Shown here in pieces: positions 1 through 13,819 of a DNA stretch of 64,000 bases (positions within the stretch are counted from its first letter, which is position 1; each line of letters opens with the position of its first letter). The position numbers and the translations under genes are program-made. The notes under the pieces are model-generated. The model was not told the origin of the DNA and did not search any database. It saw only the letters and a list, made by a program, of their open reading frames with translations. The stretch comes from Channa striata (taxonomy: Eukaryota > Chordata > Actinopteri > Anabantiformes > Channidae), in contig CM065173.1 of assembly GCA_033026295.1 (NCBI GenBank), forward strand, positions 15,438,517-15,502,516. The letters are read 5' to 3'.

Positions 1-2251
1 CCAGTCAAATGTGCAGTCGGATAATAAGAGCAGACTCAGGGGAATGAAGGCAATAGTGCTGCAGTTAACGTAGGAGTTTAATAGTCTTGGCGAGCGAGTT
101 TCCACATTGTTCTCCCTTTTATTGTAATGAATGATTAGAACTGTGACTTAGCATTTCCAGGTCACTTCAATCATTCCACAGTTTTCGCTTAAATAAATCT
201 CTCGTCCCGCCGTGATGCAAAACCTGTTCGACCCCCAAACAAGGAATAAATCCAGCTTTGTACGTGTTCACCCGGCAACGCCGCACCGATGCGGCTTCTC
301 CCAGCTCAAGCGTGACCTCATCTCTGGTTCATATAAAGTGATCTGTGCATGTTTGGTGCCCCGGCTAACTTTTTTCTTTTTTCCATTCCTCGGTGAAGTA
401 GCTGTGGGTCACAGAGGGCAGCTATCAGGCATTATGATCTCTGCAGCAGCCTCCATGTATCACTATGGCGCCACTAGATTTGAGTAGCAGTGCTGTGATG
501 TCACAGTCTTCAAAGTGCAGGTGGAACAGTGTGAGACCCTTTGCCTCTTTCTGCGTCTGTGTTGCAAAAAGTCGGTGGTTGTTGAAGCAGTTGCTCTATC
601 TTATGAGGCGGTGCGGTTGTGGGTGAGCCTGTGTGAAATTGAACTTCATGATATTGTGAAGGGCCAGTGAACTCCTCAACCTGCACATGTTACTCACTGA
701 AACCCAGTAAATGATTTCCATATATTCTTTGAAGTCTTGACATGTATACATCTTTAAATTCCCACTATTAACAAATGCGCGGAATGAGGAGACGTTTCTG
801 TTTTTCGAGCTGTCAGGCTTCAGTCTCCCTCAAGTTTAGTCAGAAATTTCTTCACCAAGAAACTGTGCTTTGTGGCCAATTAAGCAAACATCATGTCTGG
901 TTTGTTTTTCGTCAAAGTCAGATGATCATTATATGGTAACGGCAGCGAAAGACTGGATTAATTTGATGTGTTGTCACATATCCAGCCTGGAAAACAATAA
1001 CTACATATGACATAAAAAACATGTTATTTCATTCGACTGTGTCGCCTAAAAGTCACATTCCTGTGCACTTTAACTGCAGACGTGATTATGATTTCGTGGA
1101 GAACATGTAGTTATTTTTTTATATGAACAAAGCCACCAGGAGATGGTTGGGTTTGAACGGTGGGTGTAAAAAGTGCGGAACCGACCCAAATCCTGTGTGT
1201 GGTCAAGTTTCAGCAAGTAAAGTGCTCAGATCGCGGTTAAGGGAAGACAGTTTGGTTTAAACCCTAATAAAAACTGTTCATTTGTCTCTATTCATGCAGC
1301 TCAGAAATATTCCTTAGCCTCAACAAAGTGATTTAACAATCTAAACATAGAAAATAAAACTTCAAATAAAGCTGTAGTCAGACAAACTAGATATTGTACT
1401 GCATGATCTGTCAGTTTGGTGGAGAAGAAACATGTTGTCTGGGGACATATTTTCAGTGGTTGCAATTATGTTTCCCAAAAAATGTGTTTGTGTGTTTTTG
1501 TGTGCAGCTTAGTTCTATAGAAATGAATATTTTCACAAGGCAAGGCTGAATTATTTGCACATCTACCACATAAAAACTCATAGTTGCTCATGTAATTACA
1601 TTTCTGGGTTTATTTTATTAGACAGGATTGAATATTCAGTGGAATAATCTAACAGCTAATTGTACAGCTGGTACAAATGTTAATACCTCACTAATGTACA
1701 TAAAAGACACATACACACCCAATGTACTTTGCATGTTTGCCAATAAAAGACTCAGAAAGGTGATGTCTAATGAATTCATCATTGCAAATAATCCTTTCTA
1801 ATGTTTCTTACTTGCATAAGTATATTAGAAATGCTGAAATTAACAGCAGCGTATTTTAGTGATTATATTCTATTTTATCCTCCTTTCTTTGCTTCCAAAA
1901 TGACTGTGATTGTAACTGATCCCTCTTTCCCCCTTTTGATTTTCTCTTACTTACATTTATTCGAAAATTGCACCTACTGATGGCTGTCTGCATATGCATT
2001 GTATGATCTAAATAAAATAAGAATTAACAAATAAATGATGATAAATGATGATCACGGATTAACTCCTGTGCCTGTGAGTAGCTAAAATTAGCTCAGCTTA
2101 TACTAGCTGCTGTTTTTGTTCCACACAAAGTCTCGGAGTCTCTCTGAGATATGTGTTCTTGTTAGTTATCGCAGTATCTCTTTGCCATAATTTTCACCTT
2201 TCCAAGTTTGTTAACTTATTTCTGAAACACATTGTTTCTCAGTGGAAAAGT
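1..2251. other. Noncoding DNA, no gene recognised
   Basis: The only open frame of note is a 91-codon plus-strand frame at 212-487. It has low-complexity phenylalanine runs and no domain I know, so I treat it as chance. A 10-base unit (ataaatgatg) occurs twice in tandem at 2031-2050. The rest is AT-leaning single-copy-looking sequence without recognisable repeats, RNA genes or splice-bounded exons. Confidence 0.65.
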
Positions 2252-2345
2252 TTTAGTACTTTGTACTCAGCTTTTCAGCTTGAGTAAAGAACGTGAAGTG
2301 ATACTTCCACTTTTACTTGAGTATTGAATTTGTGTACATTGAAAT
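2252..2345. repeat. Faint copy of a teleost 'acttttacttgagta' repeat
   Basis: The stretch holds agtactttgtact followed by ccacttttacttgagtatt. These phrases are typical of a very abundant fish interspersed repeat built of 'tactt' and 'acttgagta' units, which I recall but cannot name with certainty. The copy is short and diverged, and no inverted ends or target duplication could be seen. A repeat-library search would settle it. Confidence 0.4.
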
Positions 2346-5300
2346 TGAGTCATTTGAACGTGCCTACACAAATCTTCATTTTGTGAAGAGACTACATACT
2401 TGATTTGAGTGTAGGAGGACATTTGGCCCTGATGAACTGCCATGGCACATTTTTCACATTCACTTATGATAAAAAAAGACAAATATAAATAAATATCAGT
2501 ATAAAGTGATGCCTGCCAGCCACGTAAACAAATATAATTGACTTGAACACATAAAGTAGTCCATAAACAAAAGGAGCAAGTGTTGGCATACCAACAGGCT
2601 ACAGTACATCCGCTTTGATATTCCAGTACGCTCGTTAATCAGGTGGCTGAGACACACGTTAGTGTACGGAAACATTATGTTCAGGCCCATGAATTCTATT
2701 TACATATTTCTTTACATTCCCCATGTAACTCTTCAAGCTTGCTGACCATTAAAAAAAAGAACTCTTTTCGATTCATTCCTGCAAATCGTAAATATTCCAA
2801 TATTGCATAGGATCCATAAATCGGAATATCCTGCTGAGGTACAGCACGTTGCCCAGAGTCCTGCCTTTTTCCCCGAGTGGAAAGCTGCATCTTTGAGGAG
2901 AACACAGCCTCCTGTACTCATTCTGCTTCAGGGGACAACAGTGAGCTGATGCAGCTCCGCATCTGAAGTGACAATCCTGACAGAATAAAAGTAACGGCAG
3001 CCCTAAACAGTGGACAGTGGATCTGACAAACATTTAGACGTTATCTCCCAGTTACACTGAATAACTGTGCTGCCACTCTTGCCACACCAGTGTAGCCACT
3101 GGCAACACCAGGCAGACGCGTAATCCCTTTGGACACGAGAGCACCTCATCAAGCACGGCGCCCAAATCAGAGTAATTGACAAAGCAGAGAAATGAAGAAA
3201 GCGTTTTGTTTAGCCACACGTACTTCAGCTTTCTGAGCCGCAGTAACAGTGGTGATTTAGAGACACAGTTAACACGGAAGGTAAAGTCAAAATCAACTGA
3301 AATAAAAATAAAATCAGACAGAGTAAAAACAAAACTCAACTATTATAACTATTTTTTCGTTCATGTCCCTTAATAAATATATCAACTGTACAAATCAGCC
3401 TAAAAAGAACTTGACTGCTGCATTTTTGTTGCAGAACTCAGCAAGCCAAACAATATTTTCACATCTCATTTATGTCCCCTCCGGGTCACACTTAGTATCT
3501 GGGCAAAGACTTTATCACACAAACACAATCTATTTACAGACGTAATTTCATCCCAGCTGCCGCAAAGATAATTCTATGTTGCTAGCTTGATCGTGTGTTT
3601 AAATCCATTTTCATGTCTGCCCGTTTCACCTCCCCTGTGTGTCAGCAAGGCTGAAGCAACATTTTAATGAGGTCAAAAACTGCAAAGCCTTACAAAGGGA
3701 ATCTGGGGGTCCTACACTGGAGCCACATTTTACCATTTTAAACCAGTTTCTTGGAATTTAACAACAGACTGCATATTCATGTAATGTGCATGTCAACCTG
3801 CAGCCAAGCTGACTTATTGTGCAAATGTTCTAATCATCACAGCAGCCTGGCAGCTCATTGATGGGGTGTGCAATTTTGTTCCTCGAATTTTATTTTATTC
3901 TTTTTGACGTTCGTGTAATGTTTGTACAGGGCATTGCACTCTGGACTGTTGCACATAACAGGATTTTCAGAGATCACGGATCAAACACATGAAGACAGAT
4001 TTAACCAAATTTTGGACATTTTAATCTCAGGATCACACACCTCACATGATCATTCAGTGACAGAAGCCCGATTCGAGAGCGTAAGAGTCTCATAGAAACT
4101 TACGCGACCAAACGTGACTTCAGACATGAACAAACATATTTGATATTTTCAATAAGAGACTCAGGAAGCTTTAAGCCAGTTAGCAGCATGAGATCGTGTC
4201 TTCATAGCCTTTCACGCTACAGGATCATTTGGGCCGATAATTAGTTCTGATCAGCCATGTGTTGTGAAATTGGCCCGGTTATCCTGTATTCTGGGCCCAG
4301 CTACAGAAGCTATGTTCTCTTGACATGCAGAGATCATTGTCAAATCCAAGTCAGACAAACAGTTTGCGAAACAACAGGCAGTAACAGTCGAGAGGATCAA
4401 ATAGGCTCATGTGCTGCACTTCAAACACCCGCTAGATTTCATTTTTTTATTTTAAAAACCTTCTGAAACTGTAAAGCTCATCCTTAATGTTATTTAAGTA
4501 TTTTAAGTATTTTATTCTCACATCAACTTTAACTGCACTCGTCATTTTTAATATAATGTTGCTCACACTTTACACCCACCTTCAGTCACAGTTACAGTAA
4601 GTTCAACAAGAACAAATGAAAAAAAATAATAAGTAAAGCTAGATTTAGATAATATATGACCTTTCTAGGTGTTTAATAGAAAACACTCTAACAACATTTA
4701 AATGTATTTTTTTTATACCAAAGTTGTAGTGAGCTAATGATTTAATAATGTAATTAAAAACCATGGTTTGCTCTGGGTGTTCTATAATCTCAGTCATACT
4801 ATAAATAAAAGCTGGACATCTTTGAGGTGCAACAACTTCATAATAAGTTCTAAATAAAGTTCTAATAAGGTCTAAAAACTTAGATAAGATTCATTATCTT
4901 ATATATGTCCGTCTGTTTTTTTCTTTACTTGTTCTTGGCTCTGTGTCTAAATGTTCTGCATTCATGTGCATATCTGTCAAGCAAAATGGGACATTATGAA
5001 GGTTGAAACCTTTCCTTCAGAATGAGAAGAAAGATGACAGAGAATAACCTTGAAAGAGATATCTGAGTTTCTACTGTCAGCAAGTGTAGCGATCACAGGG
5101 GCTGAGGTGTCTCACTTTTTCTTCTGCCTTCAATGTGGCTTTCATGCAATATTTCACCTCATTACTGTAAATGTCCTCTAACAACTCCGGCAATCAACCC
5201 GTGTCTCTCTCTCTGTCTTTCTGTCTCTCTGCACGCACTGGTACAGTAAGTTTGATGTATTTCCTTTGCAAAAGGTTTGTAATACTGTTGCCTCATCTGC

Positions 5301-8300
5301 CCCAGTTTCAGAAGTATCATTTGATGGCCTGAAATCAATGAGAGGCAGGAGCAGAAGAAACAAACTAAAGCACTTGAGTTCACGCTTTCTCTTTTCCTTA
5401 AAACTACTTTTGCAGGAGAATATTTGAAGAGCAAAAAAACAGCCGGACCAATTTACATCCATCTCGCAGTGCTGGTGCAGTATTGCAGTATGTCTCTGTC
5501 AACTGGTCAACAAATGTATGCTGCTTCATATTCACTTCTCAGTGCTGTGTGTGTTTGTGTGTGCGGGGGTCCGGTGAGAGATTGTAGGTGATAGTTTTAG
5601 TAATAATAGTTTGAATGAGGGCCATCATAATGTATGCTGTTAACAAATGCTCAAACCAAGATGGTGGAAATAGGGCATCTCATCAATATTGTGCAGTCTA
5701 ATTTTGTTCCCATATTAGGATATTAATTCCAAAGTGGACAGATGGCACCATTTGCATGTCTACCAGCACTCTTAGGGATCAAGCAATAATTTTGCACTTC
5801 ACTGCAACTGTCTCATAAGAAGGTCATCCATTAAGTTATGCCAGGCTTTAAAAGCTTTTTCATGTATAATGAAATTAATTTAAAAAACGGGGATAGCACA
5901 TGTGTATCATTCTTCACTGGATTAGCTTTAGTTGAATTACCGCATTTGGTTTTTACGCTGAATAGGAAACAATTAACATAACACAACCATTAAGGTATTC
6001 AGCGCTGAATTTTAGACGCCGGCGTGCTTGACGCTCAGAGGGCGAAAACGTCAAGACGACCTTTCGTGGAGCTGTCAGCTTCCTGTACGCCCTGCACCTC
6101 TTTGTTAAGGTCTTTGGCTCATTGTCATTAAAGAGGGGAAAATATTTGGGGGATCATCTACATCTCTGATTTAATGATCCATAGTGAAATCTTATGAGAG
6201 TCACTTATGTCCCATAAAATCCCTGGACAAAGCTATAAAATCAATGACCTGTTTTGTTACTTAATGAGTAGCTCAACTGTGGAAAGGTTAGACCTCTTTG
6301 ATTCCTATGCCCCACCCCTAATATGATATAAAATATAAATGATTCTGTGTGTCATCAAAAACTTTGCCTCATGTATCACAATTCCCTCCTGACAACATGC
6401 GAAGTTTAAGTCACCTGTAGCCTAAGGTACCTGATTGTTATAAGGTATATTGTTGTAATAATTTGTGGCGACATAAACGTCGCTATGCAAATTTGAATAC
6501 TTTGCTGGCCATTGTACTAGAGTCTTGTGGGCACCTTCCATAATATTGTACCTGCTAATCTCAGCGGGGTATTATAACTGGAATGATTGGTATGCAGCCT
6601 TAATGTGGGAGAGTCAAGAGTTAGGGGTGAGAGAAAGGATATAAAACCAACCAGGGGAAAAATTAATATGAGGCAAGGTAGTGGAACTGATAGTATTCTA
6701 TAATGTGCTGGCACCAAGATTGGAGAAAAAAAAAAAGTCGCCAAATATAAATTGATGAAAGTTTGTGGATTGTTGGAACATTTTCCTATGGCAAACGCTA
6801 TGAAGCTCTCCAAAAGAGAAACTCTAAACTCTTAAACTGTTTGATGATATTCAGTGAGTTTATTTTCTAAAAATACTTTAAAACTGTGATTTTTTTTTTT
6901 CAAACTTTCTCAGGAAAAGAAAAGGCACATAGTGAAGCTGTAGATCCAGGTGAGCAGTGATTATGTATTCCACTCCATCCTTGTAAATCCATAATCATTA
7001 ACATCTGCTCTAGCTTTCTTTATTGAACTATTTCGCCCATGTGTGGTCCACTTATCCTCGTTAACTCCACTTTAGGCAACTCAGCACATAGATTGAAGGA
7101 TGGATAGAAAGGAAAATGAAGGAGAGGCAAAACAGAAGAGAGAGAGACAAGAGGGCACCTTTTGGAAGATAAAATAAATAACTTCTGGCTCTATTTTAAG
7201 CATTAAAGTCCAGACATGCTCACTACAGATGAGGCTTACTTGCCTGTATTTTGTCCCTGGAAGCGATTCCTTAACCTACTGTATTTTGACAACTGACCCA
7301 TGGATTTGCTGTCTGGTTGCAGGATGTCTTGAAACAATATCTATAATTGCCTTTCCACAATATTGATTTAGACAAGGGATAAAATAAGAGCACAGCTTGT
7401 ATATTGATAATTTGTTGACTGCTGAAATTAAAAACTCATTAGAAATCCTACTGACCTTGTCCCTTTTACAACATTACGGTAAAGCCACATTTTGAAATCA
7501 AAGAAAAATGATATTGCGTGCTGATTTCTTCTTATCAGGACTTGTGAGAGCAGCAGATCAAACAGCAGTAACTGTGGCAGTGGTAGCTGTAAAAGCCCAA
7601 GAGGCCATTACACAGTCATATTCTCAAAATCTCACATTGATATCAAGTGGCACCAAACATTAATGTCCAGCCGCTGTCAATATCCACAACAATCTGTAAG
7701 AAGATGTGTGCAAAACAATAACCTAATCCTTACATTTGTATGCAAATATCGTGGTAAAACTATTACGTTTTTGGGACTTGCTGACTTGATTGGATTTCCT
7801 GTGAATGCAGGTAACAGTGAAGGTCGTATTGAGCAGCTAAAGACAGACGGGGGGGTTGTACAAACATTTGCCTACAACATACATCCTGGATTTGTTGACA
7901 TTTTATCCTTGACATTTATCTTTTCTGACCCAGTGGTTTATTTGGGGAAATAGTTGAAGTAGTTTCAGTGAAAACTTTAAATGTTTTTTCTTTGATATTC
8001 CGAATCACACACAATGTGCGTCGGTGCTAAATGACGCCACGTGGATCTGCTATAACCTAAAAGAAGAAATGGGTTATTTACTAACCCCATCGTGAGAACC
8101 TGTCAAAAATAAATATTGTTTGTTCTATATATTGGTTAAAAAATATGATATTCCACTTTACTCCCAGGTGACCTCTGGGAAGAAGAGACGGAGAAAAAAA
8201 GACTTTGATGCTGCGACTTTGATGTTGCTGGACTGACCAGCTCCACCATCCTCGGACAAACACGCCCAGGCTGTTGCAACAGTAGATGGCCCATAACAGA

Positions 8301-8565
8301 GAAGGAACGGTGCCCTGTGTGCCCTCAACAAAGAGACGCTGAAGGAAAGTTAGCAAATACGTCGTTTTATGCAGTAATTGTTTGCTTATATTACACATTA
8401 ACACTTTGTCTGCACCCTGAATATTAAAATAATAAAAAATGTATTTAATATTGTACAGAGTCACATGCATTGATGGTTCAACAGACTGTGTTACTACCAC
8501 TATTTTCCCTAATTAGATTTGCTGTTTGGGGACAGAGAGAAGCTAAATGTTTATCTCCACCAACT
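2346..8565. other. Noncoding DNA, no gene recognised
   Basis: Open frames of 60 to 98 codons on both strands (for example minus 6517-6813 and plus 7663-7953) lack recognisable domains and overlap freely, so I leave them out. A minus-strand frame of 139 codons begins beyond the neighbouring span, at 8500, and runs down to 8081. It is also unrecognised. Local features are a pyrimidine-rich tract near 5201 and short A and T runs near 6727 and 6891. I see no exon, RNA gene or clear transposon here. Confidence 0.6.
5201..5230. repeat. Pyrimidine-rich (CT) low-complexity tract
   Basis: About 30 bases of mostly alternating C and T (gtctctctctctgtctttct and continuation), interrupted by a few G. It is an imperfect microsatellite with no evident function. 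Confidence 0.7.
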
Positions 8566-9148
8566 GGCCACTTCATTAGGAACACTGTTACACTCCAATG
8601 TAATGAATGCAGTAGAGCAGCTCCACCGTGAATTTAAATTTCTCCGTTTTATTTTGAAAAAACACGTCTCAGATATTGACGCCTTCTAAGGCATCACACT
8701 CTGCAGCTTTATACGTAAGACTCCAGGGTAAGGGAAGTAAGACAAATCACATAAAACGCCACAGTGACAACAGGACACACTTCTACCATGTGTGCCTTGA
8801 AAAATCCTCATTTAAGTCCACATCTCACAGCAGAGTCGAACCCATCCCATGGAACAGTCCTGTGTGTTGTTGAACCCCCCACCGCCCTGTCCACCTCCCT
8901 ATGACACATTTTCTCCTCATATTTTTCGTCATTGATTTAGGCTTCAAATATTGATGAGTTTCTAATTAACTCCGAGCGGTACCTTAAGCATCTGCATGTA
9001 ACGCCGAGGCACAGGACACTTGTTAACGCCTCGGGAATGAGAACGGGCTGGTCGGAAAGGTGATAATTCTCCTGTGGGTTTACCGCTCAGGTCACACTGG
9101 AGGTCACTACTGTATATACACTGAGAGGTGATTCTAATGTTTTGGCTC
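8566..9148. mobile_element. Short DNA-transposon-like element with diverged inverted ends
   Basis: The left end at 8566 reads ggccacttcattaggaacac. The right end (9128-9148), read on the minus strand, begins gagccaaaacattagaatca. Aligned, both share gcca, then cattag, then a terminal cac, so they look like diverged terminal inverted repeats of about 20 bases. Both ends resemble phrases I recall from common teleost interspersed repeats ('ggccactttattagg' and 'gaggtgtttctaatgtttt'). The roughly 580-base interior has no transposase frame, so this would be a non-autonomous element. I saw no clear target duplication. The interior could be unrelated sequence captured between two separate repeat pieces. 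The superfamily is not assigned. Confidence 0.5.
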
Positions 9149-12100
9149 CCTTTAATAAAATTTGCTTCAGTCCAGAAAATGATTTTACAAATGATTGTTA
9201 TTAAAAAAAAAAATAGATGCTGTAATTCTTCACCCTTTGCATTGACATAAAGTATATTAGAGCAGATGCCCTCAATACATGGGGACAAAAATGTGACATG
9301 ATTCAGGGTAAAAGGTAATTTCAGTATCGTTGCACTTTGATGTACACTTCTCGTAAATTGCCTCTCCATTCACCAATAAACAAGCTTTGAGCGAAACACA
9401 AATGAGAGCTCCCTTTTCGGTAACCCACTCCTGCCTTCCCTTCACTATCTTTCTCTCACCCTCTCACTCTTTCTAGCAGGTGATCAGGGCCATAACTAGA
9501 ACATTATTTACTGGATTGGCAATGTTAAAGTTAATGTTGCAAAAATTCCCTTTCTACAGTTGGATTCTGGCTCTAATGAGGCTTTACTGATACAGCGTTG
9601 ATGGCTCTGCAGAGGAGACGGGCACTGGAGAAATGTGAGACATCTACCTCCACATTCTTGTGTACCGTCATTAGGCTCATTTAGTATTTCCGTTGAATTG
9701 CACAGTGGAAACCAGTGGCAGCAAAGAGCAAAAAGTCCATGAAAAATCACCTTGCACCTTGCATGTGTAAGGGGCTTAAAGTATATTTGCATGTTTGAGA
9801 GGGAGAGTGGAGGCTGAATCTGCCTTTTGAGCTCTTAGCGCACATGAATGTATTGATTTAAAAGTCATTTCAGTGATCAGAGTCACATTGCATACCATGA
9901 AAAGCTATTTTGAAATGGCCTCCTGTATTGGAGGAAGGATTCTCGCTAGAGTATTTTTCCATGTTTTCAAATGCTTTTCGCTTTTAGTGAGTTTATATTC
10001 AATGTTGGTGTTATTCCGGTTTCACGGATATCTTTCAAGTGACAGAAAAGTCTTTCAGGTATCATCTTTTATGAAAATTCCCCCACTTGTCCATGTTAGG
10101 TTTGGTCCATTTGATCATGTGTTGGCATTTTAAAGTCCTCGTGGAAGGCTGCACTTTGACATCTCTGGTCAGCCGGACCGTCCTGACATTTGCCGATGAC
10201 AAGTGTTAAATCTGTGAGGTGGATTGTGGGGCCGCTGACTGACATTACAAATGAACAGCGGCTGAAAGAAAACACCTCTTGATGAAAAAGTTAAGTGGAC
10301 AGTCAGGCAGTCTGCTCCAAAAGTAATGTATTCTCCATCACTCCTCACTCTTTTTTGATTGATTTTGAGATTTCATTTTTCTATTCACGTGCTTTCCATC
10401 AAATCCATTTGTGGATAGCAATGTCTCTCTGGTGAACTCCTGTCTGTGTATGACCATATAGTTCAAACTAGAGGAGGCTTTAGGTTTTCTATTTTATATT
10501 GTTTGACAGGTAATATGTCATCTAAAGCAAAATGCCATTTTCGCTGATAGAATCTTTTCAGTGAGGTACAACTGCGCTGTATATAATCGACACGAGGAGG
10601 ACAGCGGCTTCTGAGAACAAATCTCAACAAAAGGGTATAAAAATAATTGAGTGAAAATTATCACTGTCAAAATTAGATTGCACGCCCCCGCAGATCTCAT
10701 AAGACCTTGACCTCCACGCCACCTACAGGTTGTGGTATTACAGCTTGGAATATTTTTAGAATTTCACAAAACTTTTGAAAAGTTTACACACTGAGTTATA
10801 GTATCGGGTTATACTGCGAAATTCATACAGTGCAACAGGGAAATTTTGGTCTCTAGAAAATCAAATTGTATAGTGGATACTGTAGGTGATGTTTTATTGA
10901 TATTAGCTTTTTTTTGTTGTTTCTGCCAGTAGACAGAATGATGGATTAAATGTATGGTAAGTAAATAAATTGCATTTATTATTTTACAAATTATGATCAT
11001 CACTTATACAACACAAGCCCAAATAATGCAGAGGGCTGGTTTGAACGGACGAAAAACTCGAGATCATGTATTTTAATATTAATATTTCTGGAATATTTTG
11101 GCTGGTGCTGTGTAACAAGGAATTTGATGGCGGTGGAAATATTTGCATTACGATACACTCTGGAAATGGGCCACCACCTTCAGTATAGCAGCTAAAATCC
11201 ATATCCCAAAGCTCTACAAATTTGTACCTGCTGGGATCTGTCAGAAGCATTTAGAGTTTTAGCTTTTACACTTCACACAGAATTATGCATGGAGTTTTCG
11301 ACAGTGTCGGCTCGACATCATTGAGACCTAAGACTATGCATCCATGTTAAACAGTTGTCAAGATTATCACTGCGAAACATGTTTGCACACTGAATCTTTC
11401 CTTCGGCAGGTGGAGGAACACGGAAGCCGAGGCCTCGCCGTGTGACTTGTGTGATATTGCACGGTATCATGGGAAATCCTTGACCTGTTGATGAAAAACT
11501 GCCAAACCTTTCATTTTCCTCTATAAATGCATGGCTCTGAATTTCCCCCTCACTCTTTTCAAGTTATCAGGGGAACTTGAGGCCAAAGTGAGTGATCTTG
11601 CCTTGAGGCAACATCTTAAAATTATGGAGGTTTGAAACTTTTCACTAGGCTGTAATTTTACTTTGGACAGGTTAATTTATAACCTTGTAATCAAGTTTAA
11701 GACACATAAAGAGTGTAACTTTCAGCGGGGTGTGTATTTAATGTGCATACTTTTGTGTATGTTTGGTTGTGTGATTGCATGTGTATGTATCCCCTGCAAG
11801 CACTACAATACAATTCCTCTGCCTCATATGCCCATAAGCTATCATCAGACTCTTTGTGTGTACTGTATTGTCTCTGTCATTAGTCACACATTTCTATAAA
11901 TATTCAATCAGCATGACTAGCAGCCGAACACCAAGTTTCCAAAAAACAATCTCACACCTGTTACATTATTTATTTCTGTGCCCTGGTATGAATTATTTTT
12001 CTTCAACTGTCATGGCTTTCCTTTTTATGTTTTACTTTCCTCAATATAAACCGAAATAAAAGCCAAATCTAACGTCTGATTCAGCTTAGAAATTCAGTCA

Positions 12101-13765
12101 AAAGTTCACATCTCGAGTGCCTTTGAGTGTCGAGGCTGCTCCAGAAGTTTACAGTATATGAACTCTCTGATATACACAGAGAGATGTTTGCTTTACCGGG
12201 ACACAAAAAACAAATTCCTGCCGTTAGTGTCTGACTTGCAAAAATGAAATAATACTATATGAATGGATAAAATGTGAGTTTGGAACACTTTATTGCATCA
12301 GATTTACCATAATGTGGACGTGAATATGACTCCTCGAATGGAACCTGAGTGTTTATTTACAACCTTAAGAACATTTTATTTTGCCGTGTCTTTGTTAAAA
12401 CAGAAAAAGAAATGCAATGTCCACGTGTCATTTAGCTTGGCTTATGAATACACTTAACAATATGTCAACGCTGAATAATGTTCGCCATGTTTGCTTGTTA
12501 GCTCTGTGCTCCATCATCAGTGGACCACAAACATTAGCCTATTGTTTAAGTCTGATATTCAGCCTAGCAGGTCATTAGTCCCTTTCTGTGGCATTGTTCA
12601 TATTCAAAAACCCATGTTCTTTTCATCATTCAGCCCATTTAAGCTCCATTTTCCCAAGTCATTTTTTGGTGATGAATTGGCCCCAACAGAGGCACTTCAA
12701 TCAGGCCTGATTTTCTATAACACGTTAGAAAATGAGAGAGTAAATGATATGGAAATAAATCACATTTTGCTACTTGATCAGAACCACAGTCTGAGCCTGA
12801 GCTGCTCTCTGCCTTGAGTCAATTACTCATTACACACAGCTATTGACCTTTCTTCCAACAGGAAGTTCGGTGAATATCTCTGCAAGGATTGTAATTGACA
12901 AGATGTCTCTTTTAATAGAAAAATGCCCACATTTCCTCACAAGTTAATTATAAATTCAATAGTGGACCCAACGGCCACAACCACGAGAAAGGTTAGTATA
13001 GACATTTGTACCTGCCAGACCACCCATACACGAACACATCTTTTCTTCCTGACAGAGAAACCATTAACACATATACCTTTATGCCATTCAATACTTAACG
13101 GTGTCACAATATGAAAATTCAGCGCCATATACGGTGCATAATTCCAGGAGAATGTGACATGAGAATAGACACGTGCATGTAATTTGTTCAGCATGAGGTA
13201 GCAGATATTCTGTGGCAAATATTGCATGTTAGACGGAGTAGGCTTGTCAGCGGAGCGCACACAATACAGAGCTACAATTTTCAAAGTGAAAATGATGTAA
13301 TCATACAGTGGAGACAATTTAAACGTGGCAGCACATCCATCAACATATGGAAAACATGACAAGTGGCTGCTGCGATGCACATAGATCCGTCCTTCATTTG
13401 CCCCGGAGCCTCTCCCTGAACTCGGCTGTGGCAGTGATCAACATACTGTACATCAAGTCCGACGGTAAACAATTTATTTGAAAGCAGTTGGTTCTTATCT
13501 GTTGAAAGTGTGTGATAAATCCTGACACATAAACTCCAGGGGTGTCTGGATGTTGCTTAAATCCCATCACATCAGACATCTCAACCTTCACAACCCTTCT
13601 GCTTATCTAAAGTGTAGCTGAGGGGACAAAGGAGGAAATGACAGCCGGTGCACATCTTCTTTAAAAACTGCACAAAAACACTCGCGCATGAGTTGTGGAT
13701 GAATTTAAGCACACGGGCTTTTCAAAATTTAACCGCATTTACAGACAGTGTTTACAGCAAATGAA
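9149..13765. other. Noncoding DNA, no gene recognised
   Basis: This holds the longest open frame of the window, 147 codons on the minus strand at 12937-13380. It has no signal peptide, domain or repeat that I recognise, its start is simply the first ATG, and no splice context supports it. Frames at 9508-9792 (minus) and 12491-12817 (plus) are likewise unrecognised. No repeat family was identified. The part from about 12900 to 13440 has unusually even composition and may be constrained noncoding sequence. Confidence 0.6.
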
Positions 13766-13819
13766 TTTGTGTGTCTGTGTGTGTGTTTGTTTGTTTGTTT
13801 AGTATTTTTTTTTTTTTTA
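13766..13819. repeat. Compound microsatellite (GT)n-(TTTG)n-(T)n
   Basis: Interrupted GT repeats pass into three or four TTTG/TTTG-like units at about 13785-13800 and end in a run of about 14 T. The T run ends just before 'aacaaaacc'. Open frames that cross this tract (rich in Cys, Leu, Val, Phe on the plus strand and His, Thr, Lys on the minus) are produced by the repeat and are not genes. Confidence 0.9.

Noticed and set aside
8081..8500. 139-codon minus-strand open frame
   Set aside because: Translation is unrecognised with no domain, and the flanks give no exon signals.
12937..13380. 147-codon minus-strand open frame, the longest in the window
   Set aside because: No recognisable domain or signal peptide, no splice context, and an open frame of this length is expected by chance in 64 kb. 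Left as noncoding.
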